From contig NZ_URFY01000034.1 of assembly GCF_900547205.1 (NCBI RefSeq), forward strand, positions 1 through 52,527: a stretch of DNA of 52,527 nucleotides, written 5' to 3'. Below are positions 24,418-34,036 of the stretch, piece by piece. Below the pieces are notes generated by a model. That model worked only from the letters and a program-made list of their open reading frames with translations, did no database searches and was not told the DNA's origin. The translations under genes were made by a program, and so were the position numbers. Origin of the DNA: an uncultured Bacteroides sp. (lineage in GTDB: Bacteria > Bacteroidota > Bacteroidia > Bacteroidales > Bacteroidaceae). How positions within the stretch are numbered: position 1 is the first letter of the stretch; each line of letters begins with the position of its first letter.

Positions 24418-25881
24418 ATGTTTCAACGAGCATCCATTATTGAAGTTTCATATTCTTACAGGCAGAAAGTAGTCCTATTCATACTTTGCCTTCTTTCTGC
24501 TGTTTCCGGATATGCTGAGCAGTTCGGAGGAGAGATAAAGAGTATTCAGGCAGATCAGATGCTTAATTCAAAACAATTTAGTTATCTGGATAAAGGAGGC
24601 GTTATAACGCTTCGGATAGTGGCTCCTCCGGCAGATAAAACAGTATTCGAATCGCTGATGCGTATCGAAAGTACCGATAAGGAACTTTATAATCTGATTC
24701 TTTCTCGCTCGCCAGAAGTTGGTACAGAGTTGTTGTGGGTATGTAATTCGGAAGTTGAGAAAGCAAAGATAGCTTCTCACACAAAAGATTCACTTATAGC
24801 CGATACAATGTCGCTGGTCTTTTCTGTTCGTTTTCCTACCGATTCTGTGTATATTACGATGAATGGACATTCTTATGCTTTCTCTTCTCATGGCATTCGC
24901 TCCGATCGGGGATATCGGTTTTCTCTTTTAGGCGATAAACATTCTCAATTAAAACTACTTGAAGGGCGTGCCGAACTCTTGGCACTCGGAAAGGAAGAAC
25001 ATCGTTTGTCTGCCTGGTACTGGATTCTGCTGATTGTTGTAGTCGATATGATTGTCTTTTTAGGGATGCACTGGCGCCGCAAACGTCAGAAGCGGCTGGC
25101 GGAAAGTAATAAGGTGGAGATCCTTACTTCATTTGGGAATGAAGGTGGTTCTGTTCAATTGCCACGAACTAATGCTGTTTATCTGTTTGGCGGATTGCAG
25201 GTATTTGATGGGAATGGGGAGGAGATTTCCCAACGATTTTCACCACTTCTACGCGAATTGTTTATCTTGTTGCTTCTCCGTTCGGCTGAAAATGGAATAT
25301 CATCGGAGGAACTGACTACAATGTTATGGTTCGACAAAGATGACGTGAGTGCCAAGAATAATCGGGCAGTAAATCTTTCCAAGCTGCGTGTGTTGGTAGA
25401 ATCTGTAGGCGGATGCACCATCTCCAAGATTGCAGGTAACTGGCGGTTACAGTTTGACAAGACTGCATTTGTCGATTACTATGAATGTCTTTTGGAGAAG
25501 ATTCGCCCTGATAGCCTAACGACGGAACGAATTAAAATCATAGCAGCATTAACGGCTAAGGGCGCTCTGCTAAATGAATGTGATTATTTATGGCTCGACT
25601 CCTTTAAAAGTAGGGTGGCGGATTCGCTGATCGAATCTTTATTGAAGTATGCCACCCTCTTAGATGAACACGAATCTTACGATATAAAGCTATTGATATG
25701 CGATATTATATTCCGTTTTGATTCGGTAAATGAGGCTGCGCTCAGACTAAAGTGCATTACTTACATATCTATGCGTAAACAATATATGGCAAAGACTACT
25801 TATGAACACTTCTGCCGCGAGTATAAGTCTCTTTATGACGAACCTTTCGATCATTCATTCAATAGTATAATCAGTCAGTAA
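24418..25881 (+). CDS. Transmembrane SARP-type transcriptional regulator (periplasmic sensor, cytoplasmic wHTH and BTAD)
   Basis: The 487-residue protein has an N-terminal signal-anchor (about 16-33), a periplasmic domain (about 35-197), one membrane helix (about 199-217, WYWILLIVVVDMIVFLGM) and a basic stop-transfer RRKRQKR. The cytoplasmic part has an OmpR-like winged helix (about 253-355, with FSPLLRELFILLLLRSAENG and NNRAVNLSKLRVLVE) and a bacterial transcriptional activator domain (about 360-487). This is ToxR-like topology built on a SARP module: a one-piece membrane sensor that could bind DNA directly. Its position after the peptide operon suggests it regulates that operon; this is inferred. 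Confidence 0.8.
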   Translation: MFQRASIIEVSYSYRQKVVLFILCLLSAVSGYAEQFGGEIKSIQADQMLNSKQFSYLDKGGVITLRIVAPPADKTVFESLMRIESTDKELYNLILSRSPEVGTELLWVCNSEVEKAKIASHTKDSLIADTMSLVFSVRFPTDSVYITMNGHSYAFSSHGIRSDRGYRFSLLGDKHSQLKLLEGRAELLALGKEEHRLSAWYWILLIVVVDMIVFLGMHWRRKRQKRLAESNKVEILTSFGNEGGSVQLPRTNAVYLFGGLQVFDGNGEEISQRFSPLLRELFILLLLRSAENGISSEELTTMLWFDKDDVSAKNNRAVNLSKLRVLVESVGGCTISKIAGNWRLQFDKTAFVDYYECLLEKIRPDSLTTERIKIIAALTAKGALLNECDYLWLDSFKSRVADSLIESLLKYATLLDEHESYDIKLLICDIIFRFDSVNEAALRLKCITYISMRKQYMAKTTYEHFCREYKSLYDEPFDHSFNSIISQ

Positions 25882-25890
25882 AAGGACATT

Positions 25891-26919
25891 TTATTTCACC
25901 AACGGCAAATACTCCCCATACCCTTCCTTTTCCATCTTCTCTTTCGGAATAAACCGGAGCGAAGCACTATTGATACAGTAACGGAGTCCGCCTTTATCTT
26001 TCGGTCCATCCGTGAATACGTGCCCCAGATGCGCATCTCCGTTTTTGCTTCGCACTTCCGTCCGTATCATTCCGTAAGAACCATCCTTCTTCTCCGTTAT
26101 CAACTCTTGCTGAATAGGTTTGGAGAAACTGGGCCATCCGCAACCCGAATCAAACTTGTCCGTAGAAACAAACAACGGCTCTCCGGTAGTAATATCGACG
26201 TAGATGCCCGGGCGATGTTCGTTCCAGTATTCATTTTTGAAAGCCGGTTCGGTAGCGTTCTTTTGAGTCACTGCATATTGCTCTGCCGTTAATTTCTGTC
26301 GAAGAGTAGCATCGTCCGGTTTCTGATAACTCTTTGCTTTAGGAGCATTCGCCTTTCGCGCCATCTCGAATAAAGCCGGGTTGATGTGGCAATATCCGTT
26401 CGGGTTCTTATCCAGATAATCCTGATGATACGTCTCCGCTGCGTAGAAATTCGTCAATGGCTTCACTTCGATCACGATAGCTTTAGTATATTGGGAAGAT
26501 AAATCCTTTATTGCCTGATTGATGACAGGAACGTCGTCAATATCAGTATAATAAATACCGCTTCTATACTGCGTACCCTGGTCATTTCCTTGGCGGTTGA
26601 GGCTGGTCGGGTCGATTGTTTTAAAATACAAGTCGAGCAATACGTCCAGACTGACGACTTCGGGGTCATAAACCACCTTTACCGTTTCGGCGGCATTCGT
26701 CTTTCCCGAGCATACTTGTTCGTAACTTGGGTTCTCCACAATACTGTTGGCATATCCTGCCTGAGTACTTTCTACTCCTCTGATTTGTTTCAGGAAATGT
26801 TCTGTTCCCCAGAAACAACCTCCTGCAAAATAGATTTCTGCTTGATTTTTCATTGGTTTAGCAACTACTAGAGATACATTACTAATCATTAGAATCACTA
26901 CGATGATAAATTGTTTCAT
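25891..26919 (-). CDS. msrAB: Exported bifunctional methionine sulfoxide reductase MsrA-MsrB
   Basis: It reduces both epimers of methionine sulfoxide in envelope proteins. The 342-residue protein has a signal peptide (MKQFIIVVILMISNVSLVVA), an MsrA domain (about 28-185) with catalytic C35 in GGCFWGTEHF, and an MsrB domain (about 200-335) with FDSGCGWPSF, GDAHLGHVF and catalytic C315 in RYCINSASLRF. MsrB lacks the second CxxC zinc pair. It lies 83 bp downstream of the TolC-like gene on the same strand. A strong hairpin covers its start codon. It runs convergent with the SARP regulator. Confidence 0.94.
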   Translation of the reverse strand: MKQFIIVVILMISNVSLVVAKPMKNQAEIYFAGGCFWGTEHFLKQIRGVESTQAGYANSIVENPSYEQVCSGKTNAAETVKVVYDPEVVSLDVLLDLYFKTIDPTSLNRQGNDQGTQYRSGIYYTDIDDVPVINQAIKDLSSQYTKAIVIEVKPLTNFYAAETYHQDYLDKNPNGYCHINPALFEMARKANAPKAKSYQKPDDATLRQKLTAEQYAVTQKNATEPAFKNEYWNEHRPGIYVDITTGEPLFVSTDKFDSGCGWPSFSKPIQQELITEKKDGSYGMIRTEVRSKNGDAHLGHVFTDGPKDKGGLRYCINSASLRFIPKEKMEKEGYGEYLPLVK

Positions 26920-26963
26920 ATCCGTTGGTTCTTTTCATTATAACGATTGAACCGACGGATATG
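26917..26963 (-). promoter_or_regulatory. Hairpin covering the msrAB start codon
   Basis: Two 15-nt arms, 26917-26931 and 26949-26963, are reverse complements with a single mismatch, around a 17-nt loop. On the mRNA the 3' arm ends with the ATG of msrAB itself, so folding would hide the start. No -7 box is seen between this and the TolC-like gene. It might be a translational switch, an attenuator or a dimeric regulator site. Confidence 0.5.
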
Positions 26964-27002
26964 TTTGATGCCTTCATGGCAGTAAATCTTTAAAAACTTT
27001 CT

Positions 27003-28343
27003 TTATTCTATAATTTGTCCCTTGTAGAAATCAAGTATCTTGGTGCGGAACAAATAATCGTATTTAGCCTGCAATTTATCCGAAAGTGCTTTAGTCAGAT
27101 TGAGCTTCGACTCGTTGTATTCAACAAATGTTGCTTTACCGTTATTGAACTTCTCGCTCATAAGCCGGAAAGATTCTTCGTTGGCTTTCACGGCAGCTTC
27201 ACTTGAGTTGTACTGACTTTCGGCCGCCAAGGCATTATACCACGCTTGCTGAATTTCTTTATAAAGCACCTTCTTGGTGTTGTCCAACTGCAAACTCTGA
27301 TATACTTGCTGCAAACGTGCCGAACGAACCCGGTTGCGCGTAGCAAGTCTGTTGAATAAAGGTACACTGAGACTCAAGCCAATATTCTTATTTCGGTTTT
27401 CCTTCATCTGCGTACCGAAATTAGCTATAAGATCGGAAGAATAACCGGTGCTCCAATTGCCACCCAGACTAAGGCGCGGATAAAAACCACTTTGCGCAAT
27501 ACGAATATTCTTCTCACTTCCCTGAAGCCGGAATTGTGCAGCCTGAATCTCCGGTTTGCTGCTTAATGCATATTGGTAGATTTCATCCGGTGGAGTCAGC
27601 ATACTGAGGGTAAAAGTAGTGTCGGCATCCTGAACTGTGAGAAGATGTGGATTCTGTAATTCAAGCAACTGACTCAGGGCGAGAAGTGCCAGTTGATAGT
27701 TATTATCAGCTTGGGTAGCATTCATCTGGTCTTGTGCAACGCGGGCTTTAGCTTCCGATACTTCGGCAGGCGAAGATTTCCCTACTTCAAAGAGCCGGAT
27801 GATTCGGTTTGCCTGTTCTTTGCTAAGTTCAGTCTGATGGATGGCTACCTGTTTCAATTCCTGAGTCAGCAATACTTGCAGATAGGAAGAAGCCACCTGT
27901 ATAGCGATGTCCTCTTTCGCTTTCTCCAAATCGGCAACCGCTGCTTTAAAGTTCAACTTTGCAAGTGCATACTGGTTGGGAATTTCAAAGCCGGTGAAGA
28001 GCGGAACATTGGTCGAAAGCGACACATTCGTTCCATAGTTATAAGTGTTTTTATATACCTGATATTCTTTTCCGTTTGCATCCTGTTCTGTCACCGCATT
28101 GCGCCCCCAGCGCCAGTTCTGTCCGGCAGAACCGTTCAAATCGGGTAATCGTGCCCATTTGGCAGTACTAATCTCCACCGCACTTTGTTCTACGGCATTG
28201 GCGGACTGGCGTATGTTGATATTATGCTCAATAGCGTAATCTATGCACTGGCGCAACGAATAATTGCGCAACGGAGTTTCGGATTCTTGTGCGAAGCAAC
28301 CGACTGCCCCTGTTAAGAATATAATCGCTAATTTACTTTTCAT
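27003..28343 (-). CDS. TolC-family outer-membrane efflux protein
   Basis: This is the outer-membrane channel of a tripartite efflux system. The frame opens at 28385, but that would overlap the upstream adaptor gene; MKSKLAIIFLTGAVGCFA at 28343 is a good signal peptide (446 residues). The protein shows the duplicated outer-membrane efflux pattern, with LRQCIDYAIEHNINIRQSAN at the start, long helices rich in Ala/Gln and AQSGFYPRLSLGGNW at the repeat. It follows the adaptor by 19 bp. Confidence 0.92.
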   Translation of the reverse strand: MKSKLAIIFLTGAVGCFAQESETPLRNYSLRQCIDYAIEHNINIRQSANAVEQSAVEISTAKWARLPDLNGSAGQNWRWGRNAVTEQDANGKEYQVYKNTYNYGTNVSLSTNVPLFTGFEIPNQYALAKLNFKAAVADLEKAKEDIAIQVASSYLQVLLTQELKQVAIHQTELSKEQANRIIRLFEVGKSSPAEVSEAKARVAQDQMNATQADNNYQLALLALSQLLELQNPHLLTVQDADTTFTLSMLTPPDEIYQYALSSKPEIQAAQFRLQGSEKNIRIAQSGFYPRLSLGGNWSTGYSSDLIANFGTQMKENRNKNIGLSLSVPLFNRLATRNRVRSARLQQVYQSLQLDNTKKVLYKEIQQAWYNALAAESQYNSSEAAVKANEESFRLMSEKFNNGKATFVEYNESKLNLTKALSDKLQAKYDYLFRTKILDFYKGQIIE

Positions 28344-28362
28344 CGTTCTAGGCAATGTTTGG

Positions 28363-29463
28363 TTATTTGTCTTTTTTCTCGGCACCGCGTATCTTGTCGT
28401 TGGCAGTTACCCCTTTCTTAATCTCTATTTTGATGCCGTCGCTCATGCCTGCAACCACCTGTGTGCGTTCAAACTTCTGTTGAGGCACAGAATCCGTCAT
28501 CACATACACAAAAGTAGAATCTCCACTAAACTCGACAGTACTTTCGGGCACAGCCAGTACCTTATCAGCCCTTTGCAGCACAATCTCCGCATTGGCCGAA
28601 TACCCCGAACGAATCATCACCGTATCCGGCACGGCGATGGCAGCCTTTATCTCAAACTGATTCGCTCCGTTAGTTTCCACGCCCTTAGGCGATATATACT
28701 CCAGTGTAGCATTGAAAGTCAGGTTCTGCAAAGCCCCGATAGTCAGCTTTATCGGCATACCCTCATGGATACGGCCCACTTCCGTCTCGTCGATGTTTCC
28801 ACGGAAGATCAAGTCGTTCATGTTGGCTACCGTAGCAATGGTAGTTCCATCATTGAAAGTATTACTCATGATAACGGAATTACCTGCCTTCACGGGTACG
28901 TCCAAAATCAATCCATCGATGGTAGATCGAATCATGGTGCTACTGAAAGAAGCGCTATTCTTGGTAATCCCTTCTTTCACGATCTCTAGATTATCTTTGG
29001 CAGTTTGCTTCTCTTCGAGCGCCTGCTTCAATGCAACCTCGCTCTTCTCGTACTCTTCTTTACTGATTAACTGGTCATCATACAACTTTTGAATGCGCCC
29101 GAAATCCGTTTCCGCCTGTTTAGCATTAATCTCTGACAAGCGAACACGACTTTCAGCCGAATTGAGCTGCCCCAGTTCGGGAATCACTTTCACTTTAGCA
29201 ATCACTTCCCCTTTTTTCACTCCTTGTCCGGCTTCCTTATACACCTCGTCGATGATGCCGGAAATCTGCGGCTTGATTAAGATTTCATCTCTCGGTTCCA
29301 CTTTTCCGGTAGCCACCGTAGCTTTTTGCAGGTCCGTCACTTCCGGTTTCAGCGTCTCATACACCGCTACCTCCGGCTGGGATTTCTGATAAAGGAATAC
29401 GAACGTTCCAATTAGGATTATGGCAAGAACTACCAATAATGCGATTTTCAGATATTTTTTCAT
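28363..29463 (-). CDS. HlyD/MacA-type periplasmic adaptor subunit
   Basis: The 366-residue protein has one N-terminal membrane anchor (about 5-25), a biotinyl-lipoyl-like region (VATGKVEPRDEILIKPQISG), an alpha-helical hairpin (about 100-170, coiled-coil rich in Glu/Lys/Gln) and beta-barrel and membrane-proximal domains. It bridges the ABC permeases to the TolC-type channel. It lies 60 bp after the second permease gene in the five-gene operon 32847 to 27003. Confidence 0.92.
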   Translation of the reverse strand: MKKYLKIALLVVLAIILIGTFVFLYQKSQPEVAVYETLKPEVTDLQKATVATGKVEPRDEILIKPQISGIIDEVYKEAGQGVKKGEVIAKVKVIPELGQLNSAESRVRLSEINAKQAETDFGRIQKLYDDQLISKEEYEKSEVALKQALEEKQTAKDNLEIVKEGITKNSASFSSTMIRSTIDGLILDVPVKAGNSVIMSNTFNDGTTIATVANMNDLIFRGNIDETEVGRIHEGMPIKLTIGALQNLTFNATLEYISPKGVETNGANQFEIKAAIAVPDTVMIRSGYSANAEIVLQRADKVLAVPESTVEFSGDSTFVYVMTDSVPQQKFERTQVVAGMSDGIKIEIKKGVTANDKIRGAEKKDK

Positions 29464-29523
29464 CTTGATTATATGTTGTTTAATTTTTAATTCTATGTAC
29501 TTTTCAATAACTTCTTTTCTACT

Positions 29524-30765
29524 TTACTCGTCTCTGATGGCTTCAATCGGCTTGATAGCCATTGCCCGGTAAGCCGGAGCCAATCCTGCAAGCATACCCA
29601 ACGCAATAAGAAGTGCGCAAGTACCCACCGCCAGTCCGAAGGTCACCTGAAAGCGTACATCTCCTCCGTTGGAGTTTGCTCCCATTTCTACCACTTGCAG
29701 CACCATGACGGCAAAAGATATTCCACACATTCCCGCAATCGTGGTCAGCACCATACTTTCGGATAAAATCTGCTGCAATATATCCTTCGGGCGGGCACCG
29801 ATAGCACGGCGAATGCCAATTTCCGTAGTCCGCTCCTTCACGGTCACCATCATGATGTTCGACACACCGATAGCACCGGCAAGCAATGTCCCCAGTCCAA
29901 CCATCCAAGTCAGAATCTTGATACCTTTAAACAAGTTGTCCACCATTGAGAACATCGCCTCAGCGTTCAGATACATAATTGCCTGTTTATCGTTCGGAGC
30001 GATGTAATGCGCAGCTTTAATTATCCCTTCCATCTTCGGCTGAATCTCGGAAACCTTGACTCCCTGCTTCACCGTGAAGCAGATGACATCTATCCGTCCC
30101 CCCAGATTATAGGCCTGCTGCATCGTAGTGAAAGGCAGCACGACAGCTTCCGAAGCCCGTCCCTGTATGTTCATATTTCCTTCGGAAGCCGACATGCCAA
30201 TCACCTGATAATAGATTCCGTCCACCCGCACGTACTTGCCGCAAGGGTCCTCTCCGGGCTTGAAAAGACTTTCGTACACCCGCTTACCAATCACGCAAAC
30301 CTTGCGTGCTTCGCGTATATCCACCTCATTGATAAAGCGCCCATACGCCAGATCCTGAGATTCAATATGCAGATAATCGGGATAAAGCCCTTTCACACTG
30401 CAATCGTACTTCTTGTCTTCATACACCGCATTCGACCCCCAGCGGGCAATGGAAGGCGTGATAACATCTACTTCCTTCACCTGCGAGCGGAGACGCTCGA
30501 TATCCGTAGCTTCCAAATCCCACCACCTTCCTTTCCTGAAACCTTTATAGGCTTCCCCTGTCTTTTGCGAAGCCATAAAGCCGGAATTGGTGGCAAAGCC
30601 TTCAAAATTCTTATTCATCAAATCCTGCAATCCCTGTCCGCCGCTGATAAGGGCTACGAGCATAAAGATTCCCCAGAACACGCCGAAGGCTGTCAGCAGG
30701 CTTCGCGTTCTGTTTCTCGTGATGGTGACGAGTATTTCTTCACACGTATCTATGTCTATTCTCAT
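29524..30765 (-). CDS. MacB-type ABC transporter permease (second of two)
   Basis: The 413-residue protein has an N-terminal membrane helix (RTRSLLTAFGVFWGIFMLVALISG), a large periplasmic domain (about 50-280) and three C-terminal helices of the FtsX fold with the coupling-helix motif TVKERTTEIGIRRAIGARP. It lacks a fused nucleotide-binding domain. It is paralogous to the next permease (30831-32090); the two probably form a heterodimer with the ATPase at 32131. Substrate unknown. Confidence 0.92.
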   Translation of the reverse strand: MRIDIDTCEEILVTITRNRTRSLLTAFGVFWGIFMLVALISGGQGLQDLMNKNFEGFATNSGFMASQKTGEAYKGFRKGRWWDLEATDIERLRSQVKEVDVITPSIARWGSNAVYEDKKYDCSVKGLYPDYLHIESQDLAYGRFINEVDIREARKVCVIGKRVYESLFKPGEDPCGKYVRVDGIYYQVIGMSASEGNMNIQGRASEAVVLPFTTMQQAYNLGGRIDVICFTVKQGVKVSEIQPKMEGIIKAAHYIAPNDKQAIMYLNAEAMFSMVDNLFKGIKILTWMVGLGTLLAGAIGVSNIMMVTVKERTTEIGIRRAIGARPKDILQQILSESMVLTTIAGMCGISFAVMVLQVVEMGANSNGGDVRFQVTFGLAVGTCALLIALGMLAGLAPAYRAMAIKPIEAIRDE

Positions 30766-30830
30766 AATTGATTACTTGTTACATCATTCTTTTCATTGGC
30801 ATATTAGCACATTGTCAGATTGTTCCATTA

Positions 30831-32090
30831 TTAATCCGCTCTAAGTGCTTCGATAGGTCGGATGCTGACTGCCTTTCGGGCGGGGAAGAGTCCGGCCAAT
30901 GTACCTGCTATTATTAATGTAAGTGTGGCCTGTATGGCAATTCTGATATCGACAGTTGGATTCAGAAAGACAGTATCCGACCAAATTCCATTATCCATTG
31001 TTTCATTGCCGAAGGCGCTGTTCATCCATTCGGTGGCTCCGATACCTGCCACCATACCTATATACCCGAACACTGTGGTAATCGTGACGCTCTCTACGAT
31101 AATCAGCCAGAGAATGGAAATCGGCTTGGCGCCCAGTGCCTTGCGGATACCAAATTCGCGCGTGCGCTCCTTCACGGTAATCAGCATGATGTTGGAAACT
31201 CCCACGATGCCGCTCAGTAAAGTAAAGATACCAATCACCCAGATAGCTATGCGCAGCATTCCCATGCCTTGCTGCTGTTGCAGATAGTTGGTGAAACGGT
31301 TCCAAATCCAAATGGCGCTATTGTCCGTCGGGTCGAAGCGATGATTGGCTCCCAGCACTTTGCGGTAATGGGCTTCGAATGCTTCGTTGGATTCGACAGA
31401 TTCCAGATCCTTGGTCGTCATTACGAGATTGTTCAACTTGTCTCCTTTATTATAAATCGTCTGCAAGGTGCTGAAAGGGATATAAGCATCGCTGTCTCCA
31501 CTATCTCCTTTATCGTTGTAGAGCCCCACCACCTGATAGACCACATTACCTGCATTCACAAACTGTCCGATAGGCTCGGTATGCGTCTTGTCGAACAAAA
31601 TCTCAGCAGTCTTTTTATGCAGCACAATTACTTTGCGGCGTTCCTTAATATCGATTTCGTTGATGAAACGTCCTTTAAAGAGTTTCACCACCTCCACTTC
31701 CGTATGATTGGGGTATACGCCGGAAAGACTCAGGTTTACATATTCCGGTCCGAAGCTAAGATTCACATCGCCTTGCCACACCGTTGCTCCGGCTTTAATG
31801 ACATGATCCGGAAAATAGTGGTTGGTAGCGTCCATATCCCTGTTGTCCAGTTGTACCCGTCTTCCTTCTTTCAGTCCGTCGTAGGATTTGCTAGTCCATC
31901 CCGGGAATATCTTGATGGAGTTCATAGCCCGCTCGGAAGCCGACTGCTCGAATGCGTGAATCAATCCATTGCCTGCGCCCAGAAGCACGATAAGCATAAA
32001 AATCCCCCAAGCCACGGCAAATCCAGTGAGAAAAGTCCTCAGCTTGTTACGTTTGATGGTACTGTATATTTCTTGCCAGATATCAATCAT
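30831..32090 (-). CDS. MacB-type ABC transporter permease (first of two)
   Basis: The 419-residue protein shares the permease architecture: membrane helix about 18-42 (RTFLTGFAVAWGIFMLIVLLG), a MacB-like periplasmic domain, three C-terminal helices and the motif TVKERTREFGIRKALGAKP. It starts 40 bp after the ATPase gene and ends 65 bp before its paralogue. Possible substrates include peptides, lipids or antimicrobials; the sequence does not decide. Confidence 0.92.
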   Translation of the reverse strand: MIDIWQEIYSTIKRNKLRTFLTGFAVAWGIFMLIVLLGAGNGLIHAFEQSASERAMNSIKIFPGWTSKSYDGLKEGRRVQLDNRDMDATNHYFPDHVIKAGATVWQGDVNLSFGPEYVNLSLSGVYPNHTEVEVVKLFKGRFINEIDIKERRKVIVLHKKTAEILFDKTHTEPIGQFVNAGNVVYQVVGLYNDKGDSGDSDAYIPFSTLQTIYNKGDKLNNLVMTTKDLESVESNEAFEAHYRKVLGANHRFDPTDNSAIWIWNRFTNYLQQQQGMGMLRIAIWVIGIFTLLSGIVGVSNIMLITVKERTREFGIRKALGAKPISILWLIIVESVTITTVFGYIGMVAGIGATEWMNSAFGNETMDNGIWSDTVFLNPTVDIRIAIQATLTLIIAGTLAGLFPARKAVSIRPIEALRAD

Positions 32091-32130
32091 AATAGTAATT
32101 TATTAATTAGCACATTGTCAAATCGGTACA

Positions 32131-32847
32131 TTATTTCATGATACCGTTGATGCCGAAAGGAGAGGAGGCGTGGTCGATGTTATCCTCAATTCGTTCGATG
32201 ATGCCGTCTTTGATGTGGATAATCTTATCCGTCTGGTTGGCAACGCCGCTTTCGTGGGTGACGACTACAATTGTCATTCCCGTCCGGTGGAGTTCCTTCA
32301 GTATTTGCATCACTTCAACAGACGTTTTGCTGTCCAGCGCACCGGTAGGTTCGTCGGCAAGGATAATCTGCGGTTGGGTAATCAGGGCGCGGGCGATGGC
32401 AACACGCTGTTTCTGTCCGCCGCTCATTTCGTTGGGCATATGGTGTGCCCATTCTTTCAATCCGAGCCGTTCGAGGTATTCCAGTGCAAGTGCATTCCGT
32501 TTTTTGCGGCTTACACCCTGATAAAACAGCGGAAGGGCTACGTTCTCTACAGCATCTTTGAAGGAAATCAGGTTGAACGACTGGAAGATGAAGCCAATCA
32601 TGCGGTTGCGGTATTCGGCAGCTTTGGTTTCGCTCAGGTTCTTGATAAGTACGTTGTTGAGGTAGTAGTCACCGGTATCATAGTTGTCGAGGATTCCCAA
32701 TATATTGAGCAAAGTCGATTTTCCGGACCCGGAAGCTCCCATGATGGAAACAAACTCACCCCGTTCGATATGGAGGTTGATGCCTTTGAGCACATGGAGG
32801 GGTGCTCCGTTGTTGTAGGTCTTGTTGATGTCTGTAAGTTGTATCAC
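32131..32847 (-). CDS. ABC transporter ATP-binding protein (MacB/LolD type)
   Basis: The 238-residue nucleotide-binding subunit has Walker A GASGSGKST (about 37-45), the Q-loop in GFIFQSFNL, the signature MSGGQKQR, Walker B IILADEPTG and the H-loop VVTHESGV. It is the first gene of the operon ATPase, two permeases, adaptor, TolC-like channel, then msrAB. No -7 consensus is clear in the 179 bp between it and the divergent glucokinase gene. Confidence 0.94.
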   Translation of the reverse strand: MIQLTDINKTYNNGAPLHVLKGINLHIERGEFVSIMGASGSGKSTLLNILGILDNYDTGDYYLNNVLIKNLSETKAAEYRNRMIGFIFQSFNLISFKDAVENVALPLFYQGVSRKKRNALALEYLERLGLKEWAHHMPNEMSGGQKQRVAIARALITQPQIILADEPTGALDSKTSVEVMQILKELHRTGMTIVVVTHESGVANQTDKIIHIKDGIIERIEDNIDHASSPFGINGIMK

Positions 32848-32948
32848 AATTTCCTTTATTTAGTTTCAGTTTTCTTATAATTTTCTACTATTAGACGGTC
32901 GAATGATACAAAAAGTTGCATTGAAGTTGATTTTTTTTCAAAAAACAT

Positions 32949-32979
32949 TTTGTAGAACCAATCTTCTTTACGTAATTTG
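32949..32979 (+). promoter_or_regulatory. Probable promoter of the ROK kinase
   Basis: TTTG (32949-32952), a 19-nt spacer and GTAATTTG (32972-32979) fit the Bacteroides promoter layout, though the first two bases of the -7 box differ from TA. It is 47 bp before the ATG. Confidence 0.5.
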
Positions 32980-33026
32980 TGTGCAGTAAACATAATGATT
33001 AACTAACCCTTTTAAATAAAACTATC

Positions 33027-34007
33027 ATGAATTCAAACATGGATAAACCCTACGTAGTAGGTATTGACATCGGCGGAACAAATACCGTTTTCGGTATTGT
33101 AGACGCACGCGGAACTATTATTGCTAGCAGTTCAATAAAAACATCCGGCTATCCTACGGCAGATGAATATGCTGACGAAGTATGCAAAAATCTGCTTCCA
33201 TTGATTATAGCCAATGGCGGTGTAGACAAAATCAGAGGTATTGGCATCGGTGCTCCTAACGGCAACTATTATACGGGAACTATTGAATTTGCTCCGAACT
33301 TGCCTTGGAAGGGAATCCTCCCGCTGGCTGCTATGTTTGAAGAAAGACTGGGTATTCCGACAGCTTTGACTAATGATGCCAATGCTGCCGCTGTAGGCGA
33401 AATGACATACGGCGCTGCCCGTGGTATGAAAGACTTTATCATGATTACACTGGGAACAGGTGTAGGTAGTGGTATCGTTATCAATGGTCAGATGGTGTAT
33501 GGACACGATGGCTTTGCAGGCGAACTGGGGCACGTCATTGCCCGTCGCGACGGACGTATTTGCGGTTGCGGTCGCAAAGGCTGTCTCGAAACATACTGCT
33601 CGGCTACCGGTGTAGCCCGCACAGCTCGCGAATTTCTTGCTGCACGCACAGATGCCAGTCTGCTTCGCAACATTCCAGCAGAAAACATCACTTCGAAAGA
33701 TGTATATGATGCAGCCGTTCAGGGCGACAAACTGGCACAGGAAATTTTCGACTTTACAGGAAATATCTTGGGTGAAGCTTTGGCAGACGCTATCGCATTC
33801 TCCAGCCCCGAAGCAATCGTATTGTTCGGTGGATTGGCTAAATCCGGTGATTATATCATGAAACCCATTCTGAAATCAATCGACGAGAACGTTTTGAATA
33901 TCTATAAAGGCAAAACGAAATTGCTTGTTTCCGAACTGAAAGACTCTGACGCTGCTGTATTGGGTGCCAGTGCTTTGGCTTGGGAGCTGAAAGATATTAA
34001 GGAATAA
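33027..34007 (+). CDS. ROK-family glucokinase
   Basis: The enzyme phosphorylates glucose (or a related hexose) with ATP in the cytoplasm. The 326-residue protein has the ATP-phosphate motif GIDIGGTNTVFGIVD, the catalytic Asp in LTNDANAAAVGE, the glucose-binding EXGH motif in GELGHVI and the ROK zinc motif CGCGRKGCLE. Length is typical. MDKPYVVG (33039) is an alternative start. It is a single-gene unit with a promoter and a strong terminator. Glucose specificity is inferred from family. Confidence 0.9.
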   Translation: MNSNMDKPYVVGIDIGGTNTVFGIVDARGTIIASSSIKTSGYPTADEYADEVCKNLLPLIIANGGVDKIRGIGIGAPNGNYYTGTIEFAPNLPWKGILPLAAMFEERLGIPTALTNDANAAAVGEMTYGAARGMKDFIMITLGTGVGSGIVINGQMVYGHDGFAGELGHVIARRDGRICGCGRKGCLETYCSATGVARTAREFLAARTDASLLRNIPAENITSKDVYDAAVQGDKLAQEIFDFTGNILGEALADAIAFSSPEAIVLFGGLAKSGDYIMKPILKSIDENVLNIYKGKTKLLVSELKDSDAAVLGASALAWELKDIKE

Positions 34008-34036
34008 GTTTCTATATCATATTAATAAAGGTAATG

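Noticed and set aside
30007..32880. Long plus-strand open frames across the ABC operon
   Set aside because: They oppose the clear ATPase and permease genes and show no recognisable domain.
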